Below, piece after piece: positions 36,767-43,862 of a stretch of DNA of 64,000 nt; positions within the stretch are counted from its first letter, which is position 1, and each line of letters begins with the position of its first letter. The position numbers were made by a program, and so were the translations under genes. The notes below the pieces were generated by a model. The model searched no databases. It saw only the letters and a list, made by a program, of their open reading frames with translations, and was not told the origin of the DNA. This DNA is from an uncultured Clostridia bacterium (GTDB taxonomy: Bacteria; Bacillota; Clostridia; Oscillospirales; Acutalibacteraceae): NCBI GenBank assembly GCA_947630835.1, contig CANRIZ010000007.1:28549-92548 (forward strand), given 5' to 3'.

Positions 36767-37432
36767 TTGATAAATATTGCAAAGCCCAATTTTTCGGCAG
36801 TATATTCAAAAGCTAATGAGATCTTAGTAAAATCCGATGTTATTTTCACATTTCCTTTCTCCCCAATAGAGCTTGTGAAAGAACAATCGGCAATTAAATG
36901 TTGCACATATAAAAGGGCTCAAAAATATGGAATTGATATATCTGCCTTTGGTAGTGAATCGGCGACTATTTTTGAGTATGGTGGTAGGCAAATAATATTT
37001 TATGATGATAGCAAACCTATCACTCATATAAAATATTCTATCTTACATGAGTTGGGACATCCGCTAAATAATCATGATTTTAGCGTCTCTGACAAAGAAA
37101 TTTACGGACGATATGAAGTAGAAACAAATTACTTTGCTGCACAACTGCTTATGCCGGAACAGGTGTTGCGTGAATTTACTAATCGTGGCATCAATATTAC
37201 AAAAGAGTTTCTTATGCGGTACTTTGAGGTTTCGGAAACAGCGGCAAAAAAGCGTATTGAAACGCTTGCTAAAACAACCGGTGAGTGGCGATCTCGGCAA
37301 GAGAAAGAATATGATGATATTATACTCTATAAATTCGCCACTTTCATAGACAGTATTTGTCCTCCTCGCAAGAATTACTTTGACTTTGAGGATGAATACG
37401 ATCGTCAGCGTGAGAGGGACTCTTGGTTTTAA
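36767..37432 (+). CDS. ImmA/IrrE-family metallopeptidase
   Basis: TTG 36767 follows GAGGAGG by 9 bp and is preferred to ATG 36725, which lies inside the XRE gene; the alternative adds 14 residues. 221 residues. Zinc motif HELGH (His94, Glu95, His98) followed by NYFAAQLLMP, the family's third-ligand region, so it should be an active protease. Such enzymes cut partner XRE repressors on a stress or DNA-damage signal. The acidic/aromatic C-terminal tail (FEDEYDRQRERDSWF) may be a sensor or binding part. Confidence 0.85.
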   Translation: MINIAKPNFSAVYSKANEILVKSDVIFTFPFSPIELVKEQSAIKCCTYKRAQKYGIDISAFGSESATIFEYGGRQIIFYDDSKPITHIKYSILHELGHPLNNHDFSVSDKEIYGRYEVETNYFAAQLLMPEQVLREFTNRGINITKEFLMRYFEVSETAAKKRIETLAKTTGEWRSRQEKEYDDIILYKFATFIDSICPPRKNYFDFEDEYDRQRERDSWF

Positions 37433-37494
37433 TCACAAAACGGAAATTACATATTGGAGGTGATGTTATATAATTGTAAAGTGCATACAAATAG

Positions 37495-37577
37495 AAAAAG
37501 CACTCCGCAAGTTGCTGCAACAACAAACGAAATGCTTAGTTCTATGTCGGATATGCTATGATAACCGACCTAACTGT
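37495..37577 (-). ncRNA. Predicted small RNA between ImmA and DUF4417 genes
   Basis: A leftward transcript from the consensus promoter at 37584-37612 would begin near 37577 and end at a terminator at 37495-37525, giving about 83 nt. It folds into a 5' hairpin (GTCGG / CCGAC) and a terminator stem (AAGCATTTCG / CGGAGTGCTT with two G-T pairs and an inner GTTG/CAAC hairpin) followed by TTT. No ORF with a ribosome site is contained in it. Its 3' part holds ACTTGCGGAGT, complementary over 11 bases (one G-U) to the leader of the DUF4417-EndoU mRNA at 37635-37645. It is convergent with the ImmA gene. Predicted only; expression is not shown. Confidence 0.6.
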
Positions 37578-37583
37578 TTGTTC

Positions 37584-37612
37584 ATTATAGCATATTCGGA
37601 TCCATTTGTCAA
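37584..37612 (-). promoter_or_regulatory. Consensus sigma-A promoter of the predicted small RNA
   Basis: Leftward TTGACA (37607-37612), exactly 17 bp, TATAAT (37584-37589), with extended TG before the -10. This is the best promoter match in the window, yet no leftward gene follows. Confidence 0.85.
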
Positions 37613-37634
37613 TTTACGAAGCAAAATACTGAAA

Positions 37635-37651
37635 ATTCCGCAAGTAGCGGA
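37635..37651 (+). promoter_or_regulatory. Leader inverted repeat and small-RNA pairing site
   Basis: TCCGC-AAGTA-GCGGA (37637-37651) just before the ribosome site of the DUF4417 gene. TCCGCAAGT also occurs at 37504-37512, so it is either a target for antisense pairing by the small RNA or a shared protein operator. Confidence 0.5.
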
Positions 37652-37667
37652 GAAAGGATAAGCTGTA

Positions 37668-38345
37668 ATGAAAAATTTATTTTATGATGGTTTCAACTCA
37701 AAGTTGATTGAAACAGCCTTTTTTGAGGGCCTTCTTGAAATTCCAATCCTGGAGGCTCCAAAAGAAATCGTTATACCTTCGGTTGCCGTTCCCTTTTCAA
37801 AGAGAAAGGCAATCTCAAACCCCTCGGAAGAAATGCTTGTATTTTATGAGCAAGATCCCGAATTTAGAGAGTTCGTCAGCATACCGCAGAATTACATTGA
37901 TGAATTGAAAGACATTCAAATAATCTCCACGCCCGACTGCTCTCTTTATCGAGATATGCCACTTTGGGAACAAATCGCAAATATCGGTGTGAGCCGTTCC
38001 GCCGGACATTATTTGCAACAGCAAGGGAAATATGTTATCCCTAATGCGCGTTGGGGTGATGAAAGAACATATACAAAGGGCATTTTTGATTACATACCTG
38101 CATTTTCGGGCATACCGAAAAACAGCGTTGTGTCAATAGGCACTTACGGGTGCAGTAAAAGCAAAGAGGATAAATATTACCTTGAAGCAGGACTTGAAGC
38201 AATGCTAATTGAATTAACGCCGCAAGATGTTATCGTGTACGGCTCGTATAGCCCAAGAATTTTTGGCGAGTATGAACATTATACCCGTTTTCATCATCTG
38301 CCCGATTGGACTACCTATGTCCACAAGGGGAAGAAGGTGGTTTGA
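37668..38345 (+). CDS. DUF4417-family protein, first gene of the toxin operon
   Basis: 225 residues, ATG after AGAAAGGA. The C-terminal half matches DUF4417: NARWGDERTY, FSGIPKNSVVSIGTYGCSK, YYLEAGLEAMLIEL and VIVYGS. The N-terminal 90 residues are less conserved. The family is common in phages and mobile elements; its biochemical activity is unknown. It stops one base before the EndoU start, so the two are almost certainly co-translated. Alternative roles are toxin modifier, immunity factor or sensor. Confidence 0.7.
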   Translation: MKNLFYDGFNSKLIETAFFEGLLEIPILEAPKEIVIPSVAVPFSKRKAISNPSEEMLVFYEQDPEFREFVSIPQNYIDELKDIQIISTPDCSLYRDMPLWEQIANIGVSRSAGHYLQQQGKYVIPNARWGDERTYTKGIFDYIPAFSGIPKNSVVSIGTYGCSKSKEDKYYLEAGLEAMLIELTPQDVIVYGSYSPRIFGEYEHYTRFHHLPDWTTYVHKGKKVV

Positions 38346-38346
38346 T

Positions 38347-38838
38347 ATGGGTACAAGCAAAAATGGGCGTTATCTAAACACCAAAGGTTCCGGACATAGT
38401 GTCAGTGATTTTGCTCTCGTACATTCAAGCGAAGGTGCGTTTACTCGCAGCCAAGCCCGTGTCAACGGAAAAATTATTATTAAGCTGCGGCTTAATAACG
38501 GCGGACACAGCCAAAAAGGTATGAAATTACTTGATAAATACGGCATCAAGTATAACATTGTTAAAACCTATCCAAATGGTGTATGTGTTGGTAACATTCC
38601 AAATCATATGCAACGGTCAAAGCGTGACGGAACAGGTCAGGCGTGGTTTCCAAAATCTTGGACGGAAAAAGATATTCGCCGTGCGGGAGAACATGTAGCA
38701 GGGCTTAAAGGAAATCGCCGTGTTGCGGATGGTAAAAAAATTTATGGCGTTTATAAAGGGGTGCGTGTCGGCGTTATCCGTACTAATGGCAAAATCGCTA
38801 CTATTTTCCCCGACTCTAATCAAAGCAAACGGAGGTAA
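38347..38838 (+). CDS. EndoU-type nuclease toxin domain, standalone
   Basis: ATG 38347 is chosen over an earlier start at 38227 that lies inside the DUF4417 gene. 163 residues. The segment from about 51 to the end matches bacterial EndoU toxins: GGHS (His54), YPNGV, GNIPNHM (His87), QAWFPKSWTEKDI and GKIATIFPDS; the leading NTKGSGHSVSDFALVHS is typical of sequence just before polymorphic-toxin C-termini. EndoU enzymes cut RNA. No signal peptide or delivery domain is attached, so it either acts inside the cell or is an orphan C-terminal toxin module. Probable immunity gene 5 bp downstream. Confidence 0.75.
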   Translation: MGTSKNGRYLNTKGSGHSVSDFALVHSSEGAFTRSQARVNGKIIIKLRLNNGGHSQKGMKLLDKYGIKYNIVKTYPNGVCVGNIPNHMQRSKRDGTGQAWFPKSWTEKDIRRAGEHVAGLKGNRRVADGKKIYGVYKGVRVGVIRTNGKIATIFPDSNQSKRR

Positions 38839-38843
38839 AATTT

Positions 38844-39173
38844 ATGCAGTTTGTTGAATTTTATGAAATAATCAAAAAGCGTTCCTCAATTGAAGAAGAA
38901 TGGTATACCGAAATAGAAAAGTGTTGGGAAGAAATGACTGGGATTTTTTCGGCAGATGTAAACAAAACCATTCAGTTCCTTGATATATGTACTGCCGATG
39001 AGTTCTCCTGGCTAAGTGAGGTTGTTGAGGATATAGCAAAAAGAACTCACAGCAAGGAGTTTATCACCGCACTACGCAAAACGGCAGATAAATATCCGGA
39101 AGAAACAAAAAAATATAATATCATTGATTTTATAGAATCGGCGGAATGTATTGTTAGCGAGGATCAAGAATAA
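38844..39173 (+). CDS. Probable immunity protein for the EndoU toxin
   Basis: 109 residues, acidic (many Glu/Asp), helical, no signal or membrane segment. ATG after GGAGG, which overlaps the toxin stop, so it is coupled to the toxin. No family recognised; the call rests on position, small size and charge opposite to the basic toxin. Confidence 0.5.
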   Translation: MQFVEFYEIIKKRSSIEEEWYTEIEKCWEEMTGIFSADVNKTIQFLDICTADEFSWLSEVVEDIAKRTHSKEFITALRKTADKYPEETKKYNIIDFIESAECIVSEDQE

Positions 39174-39193
39174 GGGAACGCACAAATAACGCA

Positions 39194-39677
39194 CGGCAGG
39201 TTCTTGTTTTTAAACTAGGCTTTTCCCGCTTCTTTATGCAGCTTTTGAAACTTACCTTTTGCGTTTACCGCCCGTGGGTTCGTTCCTCAAAGATTGTTCC
39301 CGTAGAAACCGCTTCGGGCTATTCTTTCCCAAGCGACACAGCGTAACCGCGGCGTCAAACTACGGTACGGTTATGCAAAGGTACAAGAAGAACAGACCGC
39401 TTTGTATTCTTATGGACTTTATGATTATACTCACGATGTTTTCAAGAAACTATATCGGGGTACATACGCCGCAAGATGCGCTGTCGGCGTTTTGCTGATA
39501 ATCTTTTACGAAAAAGCCTTTATGCCGATTATATCCGATTTGGTAAGCCTATCTTGGATAGGTATGGTACTTACCTTTGCGGAGCTTATACTCTTTATCG
39601 TAATTTATCCTCTTTGCTTCTCAAAGGCGGAAGAGCTCGGCAAATCGGGCAAAAAGGCTAAACTACAGGCGGAATAA
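39194..39677 (+). pseudogene. Decayed partial second copy of the PAP2 gene
   Basis: Nearly identical to 35332-36137 of the intact PAP2 gene but starting mid-gene. It has two single-base deletions (AAACATAGG to AAACTAGG; AAGCGGACA to AAGCGACA), a few substitutions and a 325-bp internal deletion whose ends in the intact copy are both GCAAGATGT (35611 and 35936), a slippage signature. The three deletions sum to 327 bp. The SRx5Hx3D box is out of frame with the tail. The original PAP2 terminator follows this copy, so the cassette was inserted between the gene and its terminator. Confidence 0.9.
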
Positions 39678-39725
39678 ATATGTAAAAAGCCGAAGCGGCG
39701 TTCGCTTCGGGAAATATGTAACAAA

Positions 39726-39772
39726 ACGGGGCGACCGTCTTTTTTAAAGGAAAGACGAACGCTCCGTTTATT
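39726..39772. terminator. Bidirectional terminator between PAP2 remnant and hsp20
   Basis: Imperfect long stem: AAACGG...CGTCTTT pairs with AAAGACG...CCGTTT, with T-runs on both sides, in the convergent gap between the PAP2 copy and hsp20. Confidence 0.7.
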
Positions 39773-39774
39773 TC

Positions 39775-40233
39775 TTATTCAATTTCCAAATGCCTTGCCT
39801 GCGGGAGCGTTTCCTGCTTTTTAGGCAGCGTCAGGCGCAGGACTCCGTTTTCGTATTTTGCCTTGATATCCTGCGCGTCAACGGCGGAAATGTCAAATTG
39901 ACGGCTGTATTTTCCGTAGGAGCGCTCAACACGGACGTATTTTTGCTTTTTGTCCTTCTCCTCATGCTCGGAGTGGCGTTCGGCGTCGATTATTAGCGTA
40001 TTGTCCGAAACGTCGAGATGAATATCCTTTTTGTCAAAGCCGGGTAAATCGGCTTTCAGAGTATAATGATCGCCCTCGTCGATAATGTCCGTTTTAAATT
40101 CCGCAATGTCGCCGCTGCGGAAAAAAGAGCCGAAAGGACCGTCAAAAAAATTCCTTTCAAATTCCTCCATTTCGCTGAAAGGATTAAAAGCGATTTCGTT
40201 GCTGCGCCTGCGGTAAGGTCTTAGTTCAAACAT
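39775..40233 (-). CDS. Hsp20/alpha-crystallin small heat-shock protein
   Basis: 152 residues, ATG after GGAGG. Alpha-crystallin domain from about 45 to 140: FKTDIIDEGDHYTLKADLPG at its start and the conserved NGVLRLTLPK near its end. N-terminal arm with FNPFSEMEEFER. A holdase chaperone that binds unfolding proteins. A leftward TATAAT at 40263-40268 is a likely -10; no CIRCE operator is seen. Confidence 0.9.
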   Translation of the reverse strand: MFELRPYRRRSNEIAFNPFSEMEEFERNFFDGPFGSFFRSGDIAEFKTDIIDEGDHYTLKADLPGFDKKDIHLDVSDNTLIIDAERHSEHEEKDKKQKYVRVERSYGKYSRQFDISAVDAQDIKAKYENGVLRLTLPKKQETLPQARHLEIE

Positions 40234-40578
40234 AATAAAATACCTCCAATGTTTTGTATTTTATTATATCCGTAATTTTAAGCTATATTCCGCTCGGACT
40301 CGAACCTACAACGATAACTAAACGCACGCAGGAACGGTAAACAGACCGCCGAATGAACATCCTCGGCGGGCAGTGTATTAATCCGTTATACAAAATCTGT
40401 GAATATTAAAGCGACTTCATAACATTGAGCAAGCTCTGATAGCAAATTCTATGTCAAGCGCTTTTAATTTGTAACGATATTTGAAAGGCGTTAGAAAAAA
40501 TGTTAGAAAAAGCGAAATTTTGACAAAACAAAAAACCTTAACACATAGCGAAAACCGCTATATATCAAGGTCTTTGAG
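40234..40578. other. Spacer with a tRNA T-arm-like relic
   Basis: Beside the hsp20 promoter, the minus strand of 40296-40309 reads GTAGGTTCGAGTCC, the T-loop of a tRNA, and a hairpin CCGCCGA / TCGGCGG lies near 40347-40370. No complete cloverleaf can be drawn. The rest appears empty. Confidence 0.3.
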
Positions 40579-40654
40579 TGGTCGGAGTGACAGGACTTGA
40601 ACCTGCGGCCTCTTGACCCCCAGTCAAGCGCGCTACCAGCTGCGCCACACCCCG
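40579..40654 (-). tRNA. tRNA-Pro (anticodon GGG)
   Basis: Complete minus-strand cloverleaf, 76 nt with encoded CCA. Acceptor CGGGGTG / CACTCCG; anticodon stem CTTGA/TCAAG with loop CTGGGGG (anticodon GGG); T-arm GCAGGTTCAAGTCCTGT. Confidence 0.95.
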
Positions 40655-40754
40655 TTACAGTTTTTTACTGCCCGAATATTTTAACATATGTTTTTGAAAT
40701 TTGCAAGGGTTAATTTGATATTTTTTAATTATTTTTTCCTGCGTTGTTTACTAA

Positions 40755-40832
40755 GGCGAGGGGAGTCGAACCCGCGTCGTTTTTCAACGGCGGATTTACG
40801 CCAATTTTGCGTCACGTCCTTGACAATTCGCC
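40755..40832 (-). pseudogene. tRNA-like relic, possibly a decayed class II tRNA
   Basis: Minus strand: GGCGA (40828-40832) could pair with TCGCC (40755-40759), and CGCGGGTTCGACTCCCC looks like a T-arm preceded by a long variable arm as in tRNA Leu or Ser. The anticodon arm lacks T33 and the T-stem has mismatches. No CCA. Probably not functional. Confidence 0.25.
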
Positions 40833-40927
40833 GGTATTTTCTTCGGGCGAGTGCGCTTTGCGTTTAAATTTTTGTTATACTCGGCTTCTGTATATTAAGA
40901 TGATTTTATTAAACCCGATTGCATAAA

Positions 40928-40963
40928 TAAAGCCGCAACCGTGTTTTGTTCGGTTACGGCTTG
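40928..40963 (-). terminator. Terminator of the three-gene unknown operon
   Basis: AAGCCG-C-AACCG / CGGTT-A-CGGCTT stem with a 9-nt loop; the minus-strand reading is followed by TTTATTTAT. About 70 bp beyond the last stop of the leftward operon starting at 42120. Confidence 0.65.
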
Positions 40964-41031
40964 CGGCAGATAAAAAATTGCCGAAAATGCAGTCGGGAAA
41001 GTTAAGGCTTTCCTTGTCTTATCAAAATATT

Positions 41032-41574
41032 TCAAAGCATTATATACAAAAGCGACATAAGCAATTCTTCGTCGGCGCTGTCGGCTTGAAGCAACAGAAT
41101 AAGCGCGAGCAAAAGCGCCTTGTCGGGTTCGTCGGCAACGCCCAAGGGCTTTGCGTTTGCAATATCGGCGTCGGTCTGCAAGACGTTACGATTGATTTCG
41201 CTTTTGTTCGGGGATTCGGCAGGAACGGGATTATCGGCTTTCGCTTCCTGCGCCGTATCCCTTTCCTCATAACTCTCCGCGCCGGTTTGACGAATATTAT
41301 TTTCCTCATTTTCGCCGTCCCCTGCGCCGAAATATTTTTCAAATGATTCATAGTCGGAGATTTCCTCGGGATATTCCACGGGCATTTTGATATAGTCCGC
41401 CTTTGAAGCCGATTTTACCGCATTGTAGAAATTTTCGCGGTAATTTTTTTGCTCCTGCGGCTTTTCGTTTTCGCCGTTTATGAGTCGGTGCGTTTTCAAC
41501 TGCATATCCTTAACCCGTTCAAGCGCTTTTTCCTGCATTTGTCGTATTTCATCGTAATTGTATTCTTTCATCAA
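41032..41574 (-). CDS. Unknown protein with acidic linker and hydrophobic C-terminus
   Basis: 180 residues. N-terminal helix rich in Glu/Lys/Met (EIRQMQEKALERVKDMQ), an acidic, disordered-looking middle, and a C-terminal hydrophobic pair (DKALLLALILLLQAD; EELLMSLLYIML). The ATG overlaps the previous stop (ATGA). No family assigned. The C-terminal leucine-rich pattern recurs in clostridial proteins of unknown function. Confidence 0.55.
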   Translation of the reverse strand: MMKEYNYDEIRQMQEKALERVKDMQLKTHRLINGENEKPQEQKNYRENFYNAVKSASKADYIKMPVEYPEEISDYESFEKYFGAGDGENEENNIRQTGAESYEERDTAQEAKADNPVPAESPNKSEINRNVLQTDADIANAKPLGVADEPDKALLLALILLLQADSADEELLMSLLYIML

Positions 41575-41906
41575 AACATTCCTTTCAGCAATGGCAGGGC
41601 GTCCATAAGCCGTAAAAATTTCATCGCCTCGTCCGCCTTGTGACGGCGCTCTTCACTAAGAAGAGGGCGCAGCGCTTTTAAAAATGCGGTTTTGTCATTA
41701 TCCCTGTTCATAGCGGAGGCAACCTTCATAAATAAATCCGTTGCGCCGTTTGCGTTTGAAGCGTCGGCGGGCTTTGGGGCGGAGGCGGCGTTATTGCCTG
41801 CGCCGCTGTTATTATCGGTATTGTTCAAAAGGGAGTCGGCAACGCTTTTGAGCTTTTCCATATCCTCGGGGCTTATGGAATTTAATAAATCGTTAATGCT
41901 GTCCAT
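41571..41906 (-). CDS. Unknown small protein, middle gene of three
   Basis: 111 residues: a helix (INDLLNSISPEDMEKLKSVAD), an Asn/Ala linker, and a helical end with LLSEERRHKADEAMKFLRLM, DALPLLKGMF. No family assigned. Overlaps both neighbours (14 bp and ATGA), so the three are translated together. Confidence 0.55.
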   Translation of the reverse strand: MDSINDLLNSISPEDMEKLKSVADSLLNNTDNNSGAGNNAASAPKPADASNANGATDLFMKVASAMNRDNDKTAFLKALRPLLSEERRHKADEAMKFLRLMDALPLLKGMF

Positions 41907-42120
41907 CTTTTTCTCCCGTCAGCTTTTTGAGAATTTCCTTTGCCTTGTCGGTAGAAAGCAAATCCTTTAAAGCCTTGTCGTCGTGCAAAATTTTGTTGAG
42001 CTTGTCGCTTTGCTCGTTGGAAAGCTTTGACATAAGGTACTTGCCAAGCTCGTTTTTATCGTTTTTTTCCTCGACGGATTTTAAAATGCCGTTAAAATTA
42101 TCCGAATTATCTTTTGACAT
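41893..42120 (-). CDS. Unknown small charged protein, first gene of three
   Basis: 75 residues, highly charged and helical (LGKYLMSKLSNEQSDKLNKI; KAKEILKKLTGEKDGQH). ATG after AAAGGAGG. No signal peptide. No family assigned. Divergent from the phosphodiesterase gene at 42198. Confidence 0.55.
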   Translation of the reverse strand: MSKDNSDNFNGILKSVEEKNDKNELGKYLMSKLSNEQSDKLNKILHDDKALKDLLSTDKAKEILKKLTGEKDGQH

Positions 42121-42197
42121 ATAATTGCTTTGCCTCCTTTAATATGATACAATATACAACAGCAGTAAATAATATGTATTACTTAGGGAGAATATGA

Positions 42198-42671
42198 ATG
42201 AGAGCGGTTGTGATTTCGGATTCGCACGGCGATATGGCGTCCGTGAATATGGTTTTGTCCCGTCACAGGACGGCGGATACGGTTATTTTCCTCGGCGACG
42301 GGGAAAGGGATATTTATACTAAATCGAATTCATTGCTTTTAAGCGACAAAACCCTTGTCGCCGTTGCGGGGAACTGTGATTTTGCTTCAAGCCTTCCCGA
42401 GGAGGAAATTACCGAGCTTGCGGGCAAAAAAATCTACTGCCTGCACGGGCACACCAAGGCGGTAAAATACGGTACCGAAATACTCGAACAGGCGGCGCGG
42501 GAGAAGCAGGTCGATATAGTAGTACACGGGCATACCCATGTGCCGAGGACTCAAAAGGTTGACGGCATATATTATATGTGCCCGGGAAGCGTTCGGGAGG
42601 GAGCTTACGGCATTATAGATATCGACGAGCGGACGGGCGGAATTCTCTGTTATATTAACTACCTTTACTGA
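42198..42671 (+). CDS. YfcE/MJ0936-family metallophosphodiesterase
   Basis: 157 residues. All metal-binding motifs are present: ISDSHGD, FLGDGE, GNCD, LHGHT and VHGHTHVP, followed by CPGSVRE. This small calcineurin-like family hydrolyses phosphodiesters; natural substrate unknown. First gene of a rightward set with nagA 12 bp downstream. The divergent spacer (42121-42197) has TACAAT near 42150 as a possible -10. Confidence 0.85.
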   Translation: MRAVVISDSHGDMASVNMVLSRHRTADTVIFLGDGERDIYTKSNSLLLSDKTLVAVAGNCDFASSLPEEEITELAGKKIYCLHGHTKAVKYGTEILEQAAREKQVDIVVHGHTHVPRTQKVDGIYYMCPGSVREGAYGIIDIDERTGGILCYINYLY

Positions 42672-42683
42672 GGAGAGCTTTAA

Positions 42684-43838
42684 ATGGTTTTATATAAAAA
42701 CGTTAAGCTGATAGGGGAAAACGAAATAACGGACGCCGAGGTTCTTGTAAACGGTGAAAAAATCGAAAATATCGCAAAGCATATACACGCGGAAAAAGCC
42801 GAAATTATAGACGGAAAAGGGCGGTATCTTTCGGCGGGATTTATTGATTTGCACGTCCACGCGGGCGGCGGATTTTCCGCAATGGGCAAAAAGGACGATA
42901 TACTCAAAATGGCTTCGGCGCACGCAAAATACGGCACAACGGCAATTCTTCCGACGGCGCTTTCCGCTCCGCTTGACGTTCTTGCGGGAGTTGCGGAAAA
43001 CGTAAAAGAGGCTATGAAGGAAAACAAAAACATACTCGGCGTGCATCTTGAGGGGCCCTTCCTTTCGCCCAAAATGTGCGGAGCGCAAAAAAGCGAGAAT
43101 ATTTTTACGCCGCAGAATACCCGATACGAAGACTTTTTGGAACGGTACAAGGGCGTAATTAAAATGATGGGCGTTGCTCCCGAGCTTGACGGGGCGTTTG
43201 CCTTGGGCGAAAAGCTCAAAAAAAACGGTTCGGTTGTTTCCATAGCTCATTCGTGCGCCGATTACGACGTTGCCGTCGAGGCTTTAAAGCACGGCTTTTC
43301 GGACATAACTCACATATACAACGCCTGCACCTCCTGCCGTAAAGAGGGTGCGTTTCGCCGCGCGGGTACTGTCGAAGCGGGGCTTGCGAACGATGAATTT
43401 ACCGTTCAGGTTATAGCGGATTTAAAGCATTTGCCGCTCGGCGTTTTGAAGCTTATTTACAAGGCTAAGGGAGCGGACAAAATGTACCTGATAACGGACG
43501 GTCTTGAATTTTCCGCAGGAGAAATTGAAAACGGCGCAAGGGTAATTCAGCAAAACGGCGTGGAGGCGGTTTACGAGGACGGCGTTATGCTTTTGGCGGA
43601 TCGCTCGAAGCTTGCCGGGAGCGCCTGCAACAGCGCTTCGCTTGTAAGAAACATGTATAAACAGGTCGGCGTGCCGCTTTGCGACGCAGTTAAAATGATG
43701 ACTTTAACGCCCGCAAGGGTTATAGGCGTTGACGGGCATAAGGGCAGAATAGAAAAAGGCTATGACGCCGACATCATACTCTTTGATGAGGATATAAAAG
43801 TGAGCGGCGTAATGGCTTTGGGAAAAATTATTTATTGA
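42684..43838 (+). CDS. nagA: N-acetylglucosamine-6-phosphate deacetylase
   Basis: 384 residues, close to the usual 380. Amidohydrolase motifs: FIDLHVHAGGG (metal His), GVHLEGPFLSP (metal Glu), IAHS, ITHIYNAC and LITDG. Converts GlcNAc-6-P to GlcN-6-P and acetate in the cytoplasm. nagB is not in the window. Its place beside GH29 and FliB-like genes suggests use of amino-sugar glycans. Confidence 0.9.
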   Translation: MVLYKNVKLIGENEITDAEVLVNGEKIENIAKHIHAEKAEIIDGKGRYLSAGFIDLHVHAGGGFSAMGKKDDILKMASAHAKYGTTAILPTALSAPLDVLAGVAENVKEAMKENKNILGVHLEGPFLSPKMCGAQKSENIFTPQNTRYEDFLERYKGVIKMMGVAPELDGAFALGEKLKKNGSVVSIAHSCADYDVAVEALKHGFSDITHIYNACTSCRKEGAFRRAGTVEAGLANDEFTVQVIADLKHLPLGVLKLIYKAKGADKMYLITDGLEFSAGEIENGARVIQQNGVEAVYEDGVMLLADRSKLAGSACNSASLVRNMYKQVGVPLCDAVKMMTLTPARVIGVDGHKGRIEKGYDADIILFDEDIKVSGVMALGKIIY

Positions 43839-43862
43839 TATAAACGATTAACAGTAACGGAA

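Noticed and set aside
37463..37561. Rightward 32-codon frame opposite the predicted small RNA
   Set aside because: The GGAGG is only 2 bp from its ATG, the peptide is neither hydrophobic nor similar to type I toxins, and the sequence is better explained as the complement of the small RNA.
38227..38346. Long EndoU start at 38227
   Set aside because: It would overlap the DUF4417 gene by over 100 bp and has no ribosome site; ATG 38347 begins where the toxin-like sequence begins.
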